From positions 63,989 through 127,988 of the forward strand of contig NZ_DLHN01000026.1 in NCBI RefSeq assembly GCF_002483235.1: DNA of 64,000 bases. The letters run 5' to 3'. The stretch comes from Pedobacter glucosidilyticus. GTDB taxonomy: Bacteria; Bacteroidota; Bacteroidia; Sphingobacteriales; Sphingobacteriaceae. The notes below the pieces were generated by a model. It saw only the letters and a list, made by a program, of their open reading frames with translations. It did no database searches and was not told where the DNA came from. The first letter of the stretch is position 1, and each line of letters begins with the position of its first letter. Of this stretch, positions 43,832 through 52,170 are shown piece by piece. The position numbers and the translations under genes are program-made.

Positions 43832-45349
43832 ATGGGAGTGAAAAGTTTCATATTAGCTATTTCATTAGCAGTTGTTTTTTTATTTGCTAGTTGTAAAAAG
43901 GATAATGTTTCAACAAAAGAAGATGTAGTCATCAATCCACCACCTGTGGGTAATGATAATGTTCCTGTAAAAGTAACAGAAACAGCTTTTGCTTTCCCTG
44001 GTGCAGAAGGTGCAGGTAAAACTACAACTGGCGGTAGAGGAGGAAGAGTTATTAAAGTAACTAATCTTAATGATAGCGGAACAGGAAGTTTGAGAGCTGC
44101 TGTAGAGGCAACAGGGCCGCGGATTGTAGTTTTTGAAGTATCTGGTAATATTAAACTAAGAAGCAGGTTACAAATCAGAAATGGAGACCTTACCATTGCC
44201 GGGCAAACAGCCCCTGGTGACGGGATATGCTTACAAGACTATGAAACTAATATAACGGCTAATAATGTAATCATCCGTTACCTAAGATTTAGATTAGGAG
44301 ACACCAACGTAGCCACCATAGAAAGTGATGCTTTATGGGGCAGAGAAATTGAAAACATTGTTTTAGACCATTGCTCTATGAGTTGGTCTATAGATGAAAC
44401 TGCATCCTTTTACCATACCAAAAATTTTACCATGCAATGGTGCTTCATTACGGAGAGTATGAACAACTCTGGACATGCCAAAGGTGCACACGGTTATGGC
44501 GGTATTTGGGGGGGTAACCCAGCAACTTTTCATCATAACTTAATAGCGCACCATACCAACAGAAATCCACGCTTTGATGGAGGAAAAAGATACAGCAATG
44601 GTAGTGGTACGGGTTTAAGTAAATATGGTGCAGATAAAATAGATTATCGAAATAATGTTGTTTATAACTGGAGCGGTAATAGTACTTATGGCGGAGAAAA
44701 TGGCGAGTATAACATGGTAAATAATTACTATAAATATGGTCCTGCTACCCCAACAAATAGAAGAAATAGAATTATGCAAATTTCTAAAGATAATGCTACT
44801 ACTGCCCCCAATCCCGCCGAATATAGCTTAGGTTATGGAACTTTTTATATCGCAGGAAATTTTGTTTTTGGCAACGTAGCGGTTACAGCAGACAACTGGA
44901 CAGGAGGTGTCGATTTTGATTCGGGTATTACAAGAACAATGGCGCAAAGAACAACACCGTTTCCTGCAACAGATATACCAGTACATAGTGCAGAACAAGC
45001 TTTCGAAGCAGTATTAACTTATGGTGGGGCAAGTTTAAAACGTGATGCTATAGATACCCGAATTGTTGGAGAGGTTAGAAATGGTACAGCAACATTTAGC
45101 GGTTCTGTATCAAGGCTTTTAGGTATAATAGATAAACAAAGCGATGTAGGTGGTTGGCCATTTTTAACACAAACCAGTGTTTTAACTGATACCGATGGTG
45201 ATGGGATGCCTGATGATTGGGAAAAAGCTAAGAAGTTAGACCATACCAAAGCCAATGCTAGTAGCAAAGATTTAAGCACAGGGTACGATAATATTGAAGT
45301 TTATGTCAATAGTTTAGTCGGTACTATCACAGAAAATCAGTATAAATAA
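43832..45349 (+). CDS. Pectate lyase PL1, lipoprotein
   Basis: A 505-residue lipoprotein (LFAS then Cys21, followed by KKDN). The PL1 beta-helix runs from about residue 53: FPGAEGAGKTTTGGRGG, VTNLNDSGTGSLRAAVE, TIAGQTAPGDGI, LDHCSMSWSIDE and HHTNRNPRFDGG. The C-terminus carries a calcium-loop motif DTDGDGMPDDWE followed by NIEVYVNSLVG. It should cleave de-esterified homogalacturonan by beta-elimination at the cell surface or in the periplasm. An AAGGAG sequence stands 8 nt before its ATG, unusual in this window. Confidence 0.9.
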   Translation: MGVKSFILAISLAVVFLFASCKKDNVSTKEDVVINPPPVGNDNVPVKVTETAFAFPGAEGAGKTTTGGRGGRVIKVTNLNDSGTGSLRAAVEATGPRIVVFEVSGNIKLRSRLQIRNGDLTIAGQTAPGDGICLQDYETNITANNVIIRYLRFRLGDTNVATIESDALWGREIENIVLDHCSMSWSIDETASFYHTKNFTMQWCFITESMNNSGHAKGAHGYGGIWGGNPATFHHNLIAHHTNRNPRFDGGKRYSNGSGTGLSKYGADKIDYRNNVVYNWSGNSTYGGENGEYNMVNNYYKYGPATPTNRRNRIMQISKDNATTAPNPAEYSLGYGTFYIAGNFVFGNVAVTADNWTGGVDFDSGITRTMAQRTTPFPATDIPVHSAEQAFEAVLTYGGASLKRDAIDTRIVGEVRNGTATFSGSVSRLLGIIDKQSDVGGWPFLTQTSVLTDTDGDGMPDDWEKAKKLDHTKANASSKDLSTGYDNIEVYVNSLVGTITENQYK

Positions 45350-45360
45350 TATCATTTTAT

Positions 45361-46833
45361 ATGAAATATAAGGGATTACTTTTTGTATTATTCGTGTTTG
45401 GTTTTATTGCAATAGCATGTAAGAAAAAAGGTAGTACACCAGAAGAACCTGTAAAACCACCTACTGGTCCAACACCGGTAAATGAGGTAGCACTAGCTTT
45501 CCCTGGTGCAGAAGGTTTTGCTAAAAATATTACAGGCGGACGTGGAGGTAGAGTTATAAAAGTAACCAATCTTAACGATGCAGGTACCGGAAGTTTACGA
45601 GCAGCAATAGAAGCTACAGGTGCAAGAATTATAGTGTTTGAAGTTTCTGGAACTATTGTTTTAAAAAGCCGACTTCTTATAAGAAATGGTGATGTCACCA
45701 TAGCTGGACAAACAGCACCTGGAGATGGGATATGTTTAAGAGATTACGAGGTGGGTGTTGATGCAGATAATGTAATTATTAGATTTCTTAGGTTTAGAAT
45801 GGGCGATGCTGCTCAGCAAGAAGGAGATGCTCTAGGTGGCAGATTCAGGAAAAGAATTATGGTAGATCATTGCTCTATGAGTTGGTCTACTGATGAATGC
45901 GTGTCTTTTTACGCAAATGAAGATTTTACTTTACAGTGGTGTATCATTGCAGAAAGCTTAAGGAACTCTGTACATGGGAAAGGGGCGCATGGTTATGGCG
46001 GAATTTGGGGCGGCAGAAGAGCCTCGTTTCATCATAACTTAATGGCTAATCATGACAGTAGAAATCCAAGACTTGGAGAAGAAGCAGGTAAAGCTTTTGC
46101 CTTAACAGATTTGGTGGATGTTAGAAATAACGTATTCTATAACTGGGGTAATAATAGCATGTATGGCGGCGAAGCCATGAATGTTAACATTGTAAATAAT
46201 TACTATAAACCCGGACCCGCTACTTCAAAAAACGAGCGCATACTATCTATAGACAAAAATAAAACCACAGGTACCGAAGTATTTGATATATGGGGTAAAT
46301 TTTATGTAGATGGTAATTTTGTAGATGGAAGCACAAGAGCAACTAATGATAACTGGACTTTTGGAGTTTATAATCAATTTCATAACAGTTACGGTACAAT
46401 TTCAGAAGCAGATAAAGCCAGTATGCGTTTAGCAAGTGCTTTACAAATCAATAATAACGTAACCACTCACTCTGCTTCAATAGCTTATGAGAGAGTTTTA
46501 GAATATGCAGGAGCATCATTTAAAAGAGATGCAGTAGATGCCAGAATTGTACTTCATGTTAGAAATAAAACTTTTACAGCTCAAGGGTCTAAAGGCAGTA
46601 CCAATGGTATTATAGATACACAAACAGATGTTGGTGCTTGGCCAATACTCAATCAAACTGCTGTTTTAACTGATATCGATGGTGATGGCATGCCTGATGA
46701 TTGGGAAAAAGCCAAGAAACTAGATCATACCAAAGCCAATGCTAATGGTAAAGATTTAAGTACTGCTTATGATAATATTGAGGTTTACATCAATAGTTTG
46801 GTAAGCACTATCACAGAAAATCAAATCAAATAA
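45361..46833 (+). CDS. Pectate lyase PL1, lipoprotein (paralogue 2)
   Basis: A 490-residue lipoprotein (FIAIA then Cys20, followed by KKKG). It closely matches the preceding gene over the whole beta-helix (FPGAEGFAKNITGGRGG, VTNLNDAGTGSLRAAIE, VDHCSMSWSTDEC, HDSRNPRLGEE) and has an almost identical C-terminus (DIDGDGMPDDWEKAKKLDHT). It is a tandem duplicate 11 nt downstream. The two differ in the substrate-groove loop after the NPR motif, so they may prefer different methylation patterns (inference). Confidence 0.9.
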   Translation: MKYKGLLFVLFVFGFIAIACKKKGSTPEEPVKPPTGPTPVNEVALAFPGAEGFAKNITGGRGGRVIKVTNLNDAGTGSLRAAIEATGARIIVFEVSGTIVLKSRLLIRNGDVTIAGQTAPGDGICLRDYEVGVDADNVIIRFLRFRMGDAAQQEGDALGGRFRKRIMVDHCSMSWSTDECVSFYANEDFTLQWCIIAESLRNSVHGKGAHGYGGIWGGRRASFHHNLMANHDSRNPRLGEEAGKAFALTDLVDVRNNVFYNWGNNSMYGGEAMNVNIVNNYYKPGPATSKNERILSIDKNKTTGTEVFDIWGKFYVDGNFVDGSTRATNDNWTFGVYNQFHNSYGTISEADKASMRLASALQINNNVTTHSASIAYERVLEYAGASFKRDAVDARIVLHVRNKTFTAQGSKGSTNGIIDTQTDVGAWPILNQTAVLTDIDGDGMPDDWEKAKKLDHTKANANGKDLSTAYDNIEVYINSLVSTITENQIK

Positions 46834-48219
46834 ATGGGAAAAGTATATAGCCTAATAAGCATCTTTTTTTTATTTACGATGGCTGTTACAGCTCAGCCAA
46901 TAGCTTTCCCTGAGGCAGAAGGTTTTGGTAAATATACCACTGGTGGCAGAGGTGGAAAAGTTTACATTGTAAGTAATCTGGATGATGATGGCGAGGGGAG
47001 CTTAAGAGCTGCTGTTACAGCAAAACATCCCAGAATGGTTGTGTTTGCAGTATCTGGTACCATTCATCTAAAATCTCGATTAAATATCAGTAAAAATATA
47101 ACCATAGCAGGCCAAACCGCTCCTGGTGATGGTATTTGTATTGCCGATTATCCGGTAAGTTTAGTTGGGGATAATATCATCATCAGGTATTTACGTTTTA
47201 GGATGGGAGACCGCTATCAAAATACTGGTAAAGTAGCTGGTTCTGGTAGTGATGATGCGATGAGTATTTCTAAACGTAAAAATGTGATGATAGACCATTG
47301 CAGTTTTAGTTGGAGTACCGATGAAGTTTTATCAGCCTATGGCGGAGATAGTACCACGTTACAATGGAATATCATTTCTGAACCGTTAAACTATTCTTAC
47401 CATTTTGAAGAAGGCGATACCGATTTTGAAAAACACGGTTATGGAGGTATCTGGGGAGGTTCAAATTTATCTGCACATCATAACCTTTTTATTCATTGCA
47501 ATAGTAGAACGCCGAGATTTAATGGTGCCCGTTTAGGTTCTACAGATGAATTTGTGGATTTTAGAAATAACGTTATCTATAACTGGGGGCATAATAATGT
47601 TTATGGTGGCGAGGGTGGCAAATATAATATTGTAAACAATTATTACAAGTTTGGGTCATCAACCAATAAAAATGTTTTATACAGAATTGTTAATCCTTCG
47701 GTTGATAAAAGTGGTAAACATGGGCAATTTTATGTGGCCGGAAATGCAGTTTACAAATCATCAGAAACTACAAAAAATAATCGTAAAGGGATATATTTTG
47801 ATAAAAAAGCTGATAGCTTAAGTAAAGAAAAAGCTATTGTTGAACAGTCTTTTAAAGTTATAGAGGATGTAAATCAATCAGCAAAGAAAGCCTATAAATT
47901 AGTTCTAAAAGACGTAGGTGCAAGTTATAAAAGAGATACTTTAGATAGCAGATTGATAAACGATGTTAAGAAACAAACAGGCAGCATTATAGATGTACAA
48001 GGTGGATTTAAACACGGTACACCTTACGAAGAAAGCAAAATTGCTTGGCCATTTTTAGCATCAACAAATGCAAAATTAGATACCGATAAAGATGGTATGC
48101 CGGATGATTGGGAAATCAAAAAGGGGTTAAATCCTAAATCATCAAATGACCATCAATTATATACCTTAAATAAAGATTATACCAATTTAGAAGTATATAT
48201 CAATAGCTTAACAAAGTAA
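46834..48219 (+). CDS. Pectate lyase PL1, secreted (paralogue 3)
   Basis: A 461-residue protein with a cleavable signal (MGKVYSLISIFFLFTMAVTAQ) and no lipobox, unlike its two upstream relatives. PL1 blocks: FPEAEGFGKYTTGGRGGKV, GEGSLRAAVTAKHPRMVVFA, IDHCSFSWSTDEVLSA and HCNSRTPRFNGA. The C-terminal calcium-loop motif is kept as DTDKDGMPDDWE with NLEVYINSLTK. Its ATG directly follows the TAA of the previous gene. It is more divergent than the other two and is probably periplasmic. Confidence 0.9.
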   Translation: MGKVYSLISIFFLFTMAVTAQPIAFPEAEGFGKYTTGGRGGKVYIVSNLDDDGEGSLRAAVTAKHPRMVVFAVSGTIHLKSRLNISKNITIAGQTAPGDGICIADYPVSLVGDNIIIRYLRFRMGDRYQNTGKVAGSGSDDAMSISKRKNVMIDHCSFSWSTDEVLSAYGGDSTTLQWNIISEPLNYSYHFEEGDTDFEKHGYGGIWGGSNLSAHHNLFIHCNSRTPRFNGARLGSTDEFVDFRNNVIYNWGHNNVYGGEGGKYNIVNNYYKFGSSTNKNVLYRIVNPSVDKSGKHGQFYVAGNAVYKSSETTKNNRKGIYFDKKADSLSKEKAIVEQSFKVIEDVNQSAKKAYKLVLKDVGASYKRDTLDSRLINDVKKQTGSIIDVQGGFKHGTPYEESKIAWPFLASTNAKLDTDKDGMPDDWEIKKGLNPKSSNDHQLYTLNKDYTNLEVYINSLTK

Positions 48220-48231
48220 TTGATACAGTGT

Positions 48232-48987
48232 ATGAAGTTCCTCAAACAGATAGGGTTTATTTTTATCGTTGCTATCATCTTAGCTTTTAATCAAGCAAAG
48301 GATAAAACAACTATTTTTTTAATTGGTGATTCTACCATGTCTCAAAAAAGTATGAAAGCTTATCCAGAAACTGGTTGGGGAATGCCTTTTACCCATTTTT
48401 TTGATTCTACGGTAGTGGTAGAAAACCATGCCCAAAATGGAAGAAGTACCAGAACTTTTATAGAAGAAAACAGGTGGCAACCTATTCTAACTAAGTTAAA
48501 AAAAGGAGATTATGTATTTATCCAATTTGGGCATAATGATGAGGTACCAACTAAAAAGAGCTATACGACAGAAAAAGATTTTAAATCCAATCTCTTAAGA
48601 TTTGTGAAAGAAAGCAGGTCAAAAAAAGCTATCCCTGTTTTAATTACGCCAGTTGCCAGAAGAAAATTTAATTCTGAAGGTAAGATTGTAGATACGCATG
48701 AAATTTATGCAGCTTTGGTAAAAGAGGTAGCTCAGCAAAATAAAGTTCCTGTGATAGATTTATCTTCAAGTAGTATGAAACTGCTACAAGATTTTGGAGT
48801 AGAAAAATCAGCTTACTTATTTAACCATTTAGCACCCGGTCAAAACCCTAATTATCCAAATTGTAAAATAGATGACACACATTTTAACGAGTTAGGAGCT
48901 CGTTACATGGCTCAGTTGGTATTGGCAGAAATAAAATCGCTAAACTTAGCTCTTAGCTCAAAAATCATTAAACCAGTAAAAAAATAG
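48232..48987 (+). CDS. SGNH esterase, CE12-like pectin/rhamnogalacturonan acetylesterase
   Basis: A 251-residue protein from ATG 48232; a TTG at 48220, directly after the preceding stop, would add four residues. N-terminal membrane signal (KQIGFIFIVAIILAFNQA). SGNH blocks: FLIGDSTMSQK (nucleophile Ser), AQNGRSTRTF, IQFGHNDE and DDTHFNELGA (Asp-His). These match the CE12 family that removes acetyl groups from pectic backbones. It is followed 2 nt later by a paralogue. Confidence 0.87.
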   Translation: MKFLKQIGFIFIVAIILAFNQAKDKTTIFLIGDSTMSQKSMKAYPETGWGMPFTHFFDSTVVVENHAQNGRSTRTFIEENRWQPILTKLKKGDYVFIQFGHNDEVPTKKSYTTEKDFKSNLLRFVKESRSKKAIPVLITPVARRKFNSEGKIVDTHEIYAALVKEVAQQNKVPVIDLSSSSMKLLQDFGVEKSAYLFNHLAPGQNPNYPNCKIDDTHFNELGARYMAQLVLAEIKSLNLALSSKIIKPVKK

Positions 48988-48989
48988 CC

Positions 48990-49730
48990 ATGATAAGAAT
49001 CTATATTTTAGCTATTGCTTTCATATTAAGCTCATTTAAAATTGTTAAAGATAAGCCTTTAACTATCTGGTTAATTGGAGACTCTACCATGGCACAAAAG
49101 CCTACAAATAAATTTCCTGAGCATGGTTGGGGAATGCCTTTTGCCAACTATTTTAACAATGCAGTACAAGTAAAAAATAAGGCTAAAAACGGTAGAAGCA
49201 CCAGAACATTTTTACAAGAAAATCTTTGGCAGCCCATTGTAGATTCTTTACGAGAAGGAGATTATGTTTTTATACAATTTGGACATAATGATGAAAGTCA
49301 GAAACATGCTGATAGATATACTTCTCCGGAAGATTATAGCATAAATCTATTAAAGTTCATTAACGAAACAAGATCTAAAAAGGCAAATCCAATTTTGGTA
49401 ACTCCTGTTTCTAGAAGATATTTTGATAAAGAAGGAAAGATAAAACAAACACATTTACCTTATTCTGAAGTAGTAAGAGTATTAGCAAAAGAACAAAAAG
49501 TTATGATGATTGATTTGGATGAGATGAGTAGGAGTTTATATCAGCAATTTGGTGATGAAGGGTCTAAATTATTATTTCTTGATTTTCCGGCAGGACTACA
49601 TCCAAACTACCCAGAAGGGGCTAAAGATGGAACACATTTTAATGACTATGGCGCCAGAAGAATTGCAGAATTGGTACTGCAAGAGCTTAATAAACAGCAA
49701 ATTGGTTTAGCAACATATATTGTAAAATAA
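48990..49730 (+). CDS. SGNH esterase, CE12-like (paralogue)
   Basis: A 246-residue exported protein (signal to about residue 20) with all four blocks: WLIGDSTMAQK, AKNGRSTRTF, IQFGHNDE and DGTHFNDYGA. It is clearly related to the preceding gene along its length (GWGMPF, RSKKANPILVTPVSRR versus RSKKAIPVLITPVARR). The pair may divide homogalacturonan and rhamnogalacturonan acetyl esters. Its TAA overlaps the ATG of the CE8 gene by 1 nt. Confidence 0.87.
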   Translation: MIRIYILAIAFILSSFKIVKDKPLTIWLIGDSTMAQKPTNKFPEHGWGMPFANYFNNAVQVKNKAKNGRSTRTFLQENLWQPIVDSLREGDYVFIQFGHNDESQKHADRYTSPEDYSINLLKFINETRSKKANPILVTPVSRRYFDKEGKIKQTHLPYSEVVRVLAKEQKVMMIDLDEMSRSLYQQFGDEGSKLLFLDFPAGLHPNYPEGAKDGTHFNDYGARRIAELVLQELNKQQIGLATYIVK

Positions 49731-50692
49731 TGCGTAATTTTTTTAAGTATCTTTTCTTGTTGATGATAGGTATATTTCATCTGCATGCGGTTAAAGCTAA
49801 AGATTACCATTTTATAGTTGATGCCAAAGGGAGTGGAGATTTTAAAACCGTACAAGAGGCTATAAACGCTGTTCCTGATTTTAGAAAGCAAACAACCATT
49901 ATTTACATCAAAAATGGTGTTTACAAAGAGAAGTTGATTTTACCGGGCTCAAAAAAAATGGTAAAATTCATAGGTGAAAGTAAAGAAAAAACCATTCTAA
50001 CTTTTGATGATTTTGCAGCTAAGCTTAATAAATTTGGAGAGCCTATGGGTACATCGGGTTCTTCTTCTTTTTACATTTACGGAGATGACTTTAGTGCTGA
50101 AAACATCACGTTTCAAAATTCATCTGGTCCGGTTGGGCAAGCAGTAGCTGTACAGGTTATTGGAGACCGTATACATTTTAAAAATTGCAGATTTTTAGGC
50201 TATCAGGATACACTTTACACCTACGGTTATGGTAGCAGGCAATATTATGAAAACTGTTATATAGAGGGTACAACAGATTTTATTTTTGGTGCAGCAACAG
50301 CCTTGTTTAAATCTTGCGAGATTTATAGTAAAAAAGGCGGTTCTTTTATCACAGCGGCATCAACTCCTGATACCATAAAATACGGATATGTATTTATAGA
50401 TTGCAAACTTACAAGCGATGCGCCAGAAAAATCAACCTATTTAGGCAGGCCATGGCGTCCTTATGCTAAAACCGTTTTTATTCATTGCGATTTAGGCAAA
50501 CACATCAAACCAGAAGGCTGGGATTTTTGGGGAAAAGAAAGTAATAAGCGTACTGCTTTTTATGCCGAGTATCAAAACAAAGGTGAAGGTTTTAAACCAG
50601 AACAACGTGTAAGTTGGTCTTTTCAATTAACAGTAAATCAAGTAGATAGTTATAATGTGGATTCGATTTTACGAGATTGGATTCCTCAATAA
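49730..50692 (+). CDS. Pectin methylesterase CE8
   Basis: A 320-residue secreted enzyme (signal to about residue 24, AVKAK) that removes methyl esters from homogalacturonan so that lyases can act. Catalytic set: Gln in GPVGQAVAVQ, Gln-Asp in GYQDTLYTYG, second Asp in TTDFIFGAATALF, and Arg/Trp in YLGRPWRPYAKTVFI. It ends the main susC operon; a terminator follows at 50739. Confidence 0.93.
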   Translation: MRNFFKYLFLLMIGIFHLHAVKAKDYHFIVDAKGSGDFKTVQEAINAVPDFRKQTTIIYIKNGVYKEKLILPGSKKMVKFIGESKEKTILTFDDFAAKLNKFGEPMGTSGSSSFYIYGDDFSAENITFQNSSGPVGQAVAVQVIGDRIHFKNCRFLGYQDTLYTYGYGSRQYYENCYIEGTTDFIFGAATALFKSCEIYSKKGGSFITAASTPDTIKYGYVFIDCKLTSDAPEKSTYLGRPWRPYAKTVFIHCDLGKHIKPEGWDFWGKESNKRTAFYAEYQNKGEGFKPEQRVSWSFQLTVNQVDSYNVDSILRDWIPQ

Positions 50693-50738
50693 AGTAAGAT
50701 AAACTTGTTTTAAACAAGTGGTATTTTGAATGTTAGCT

Positions 50739-50773
50739 AAGACGATAGGCCTGAGAATCTATCGTCTTTTTTT
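50739..50773 (+). terminator. Terminator of the susC-CE8 operon
   Basis: AAGACGATAG (50739-50748) pairs perfectly with CTATCGTCTT (50759-50768) around a 10-nt loop, with a T run continuing to 50773. Confidence 0.88.
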
Positions 50774-50789
50774 ATTTCTTTTTTACTAC

Positions 50790-50807
50790 ATCGTTCCCGG
50801 CAACGAT
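50790..50807. promoter_or_regulatory. Pectin-locus operator 2
   Basis: ATCGTTCCCGGCAACGAT, 16 of 18 positions palindromic, followed by TGCACA as in operator 1. It lies just after the terminator of the first operon and 49 nt before a TAGAATTG box. Confidence 0.78.
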
Positions 50808-50855
50808 TGCACAGATTTATTTGTCTAAATGCCTGTTTTTCAATAAAAAACTTAG

Positions 50856-50863
50856 TAGAATTG
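50856..50863 (+). promoter_or_regulatory. Putative -7 box of the T9SS operon
   Basis: TAGAATTG, one base from TAnnTTTG, starts 49 nt after the end of operator 2. A leader of about 90 nt to the ATG at 50959 is expected. Confidence 0.55.
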
Positions 50864-50958
50864 AATAACCAATTAAAGACTTTAAGCTCTTAGAAAAGAT
50901 TTCAAAAGCTCAAAATCAACTTACATTTTAAACATTTATCAACTTTAAATTTTAGATT

Positions 50959-52095
50959 ATGATGAAAAAATTACTTTTATCAAGTTCAGTAGTAATTCTG
51001 TACTTTTTAGCTTTTTTAGACGTAAAAGCTCAAGATGATATTGCTGCAACATTCACACCAACCCCTTCTTTTGATTATAATGTTACGGCTAATAATCCAA
51101 ACCCCAATGATGGTGTTGATACTCACCCTTTGTCTGGACCTTATACTCAAGGTAATATTATAATGACATCTTTTGGTATAGGAGCAAGGCAAGAGTCTAA
51201 TAACGGTTCAGCTCTTTTCCGTTATTTAAATTTCGGGTCTAATTTTAATGCTACAACAAAAGCAAATAGCATTGATTTTGTAAGTACTTCTGACATTAAG
51301 CAAATTACACTTTTATTTAGAGGTGGTGGTGGGTCCGCAGCAGCCCAACCTGTGGTTTATGCAGGAGCAGATGAAGCAAGTGCAGTTATCATCAATTCTG
51401 GACAAGTAGGTTATATTGATGGTTTTCCGGCAGGTGCTGGTTTAGCACCTGGTAAATACAGCACAGGTGTTTTCCCTGCTGGAACTAAGTATGTTAGAAT
51501 TATTAGAACAAGTGGTCAAACACTAAGGATATATAGAGTCTTAGCTAGTACAGCAGTTTTTACTCTACCTTTAGACTTCCTTTCTTTCTCTGCTAAACCA
51601 TCAACTTTTGGAAGTGTTGATTTAGACTGGAAAACAACCAATGAGGTAAATACCAAAAATTTCGAAGTTCAAAGCAGAACAGCTAACTCGGAATTTAAAA
51701 CCATAGGTTTTGTGGATAGTAAAAACACTGCTGGAGTTCACAATTATTCTTTTACAGATAGCAAGCCTCTAGCATCTACTGTGTATTACAGAATAAAGCA
51801 AGTAGATAAGGATGGCGAATTTGATTATAGTGATGTTAAATCAGTTAATCTTAAACAAGGTATTTCATTAGCAGTATACCCTAACCCTGTAAGTGATGTA
51901 TTAAGTGTTAAACACCCAACTTCTGTAAATCGTGTAACTATAATAAATTTGGAGGGTAAAAAATTGTTAGAAAAAGCAGTTTCTAATGATACTATTTCTA
52001 CGGATATAAATGTGGCAAGTTTACATGTTGGTACTTATATCGTTGTGGTAGATGCTAATGGAGAACAATCTTCGGCAAAGTTTATTAAAAAATAG
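50959..52095 (+). CDS. T9SS-sorted surface protein with unrecognised N-terminal domain
   Basis: A 378-residue protein. Signal peptide to about residue 24 (DVKAQ); a beta-rich domain of about 170 residues that I do not recognise (about 25-195); a fibronectin-like linker (about 200-293) starting LPLDFLSFSAKPS; and a T9SS type A sorting domain (about 297-378) with VYPNPVSDVLSVK and a C-terminal FIKK. No catalytic motif is seen. First gene after operator 2, ahead of the T9SS PL9 and CE8 genes. It may be a pectin-binding surface protein (inference). Confidence 0.7.
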   Translation: MMKKLLLSSSVVILYFLAFLDVKAQDDIAATFTPTPSFDYNVTANNPNPNDGVDTHPLSGPYTQGNIIMTSFGIGARQESNNGSALFRYLNFGSNFNATTKANSIDFVSTSDIKQITLLFRGGGGSAAAQPVVYAGADEASAVIINSGQVGYIDGFPAGAGLAPGKYSTGVFPAGTKYVRIIRTSGQTLRIYRVLASTAVFTLPLDFLSFSAKPSTFGSVDLDWKTTNEVNTKNFEVQSRTANSEFKTIGFVDSKNTAGVHNYSFTDSKPLASTVYYRIKQVDKDGEFDYSDVKSVNLKQGISLAVYPNPVSDVLSVKHPTSVNRVTIINLEGKKLLEKAVSNDTISTDINVASLHVGTYIVVVDANGEQSSAKFIKK

Positions 52096-52115
52096 CCTAT
52101 TACTTTCTTAACTAA

Positions 52116-52150
52116 AAAGGCATGTTTCTTATAGGATGCATGCCTTTATT
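52116..52150 (+). terminator. Terminator-like hairpin after the first T9SS gene
   Basis: AAAGGCATG (52116-52124) pairs with CATGCCTTT (52139-52147) around a 14-nt loop, then ATTT. It may end the first gene's transcript in part; no operator or promoter box was found before the next gene, so read-through is likely. Confidence 0.6.
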
Positions 52151-52170
52151 TAGTCCGTTATTTCCTTCAA

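Noticed and set aside
43832..46833. The two adjacent PL1 genes as a large direct repeat from assembly error
   Set aside because: They differ throughout at many codons, including the loops after the NPR motif, and have different signal peptides, so they are true paralogues.
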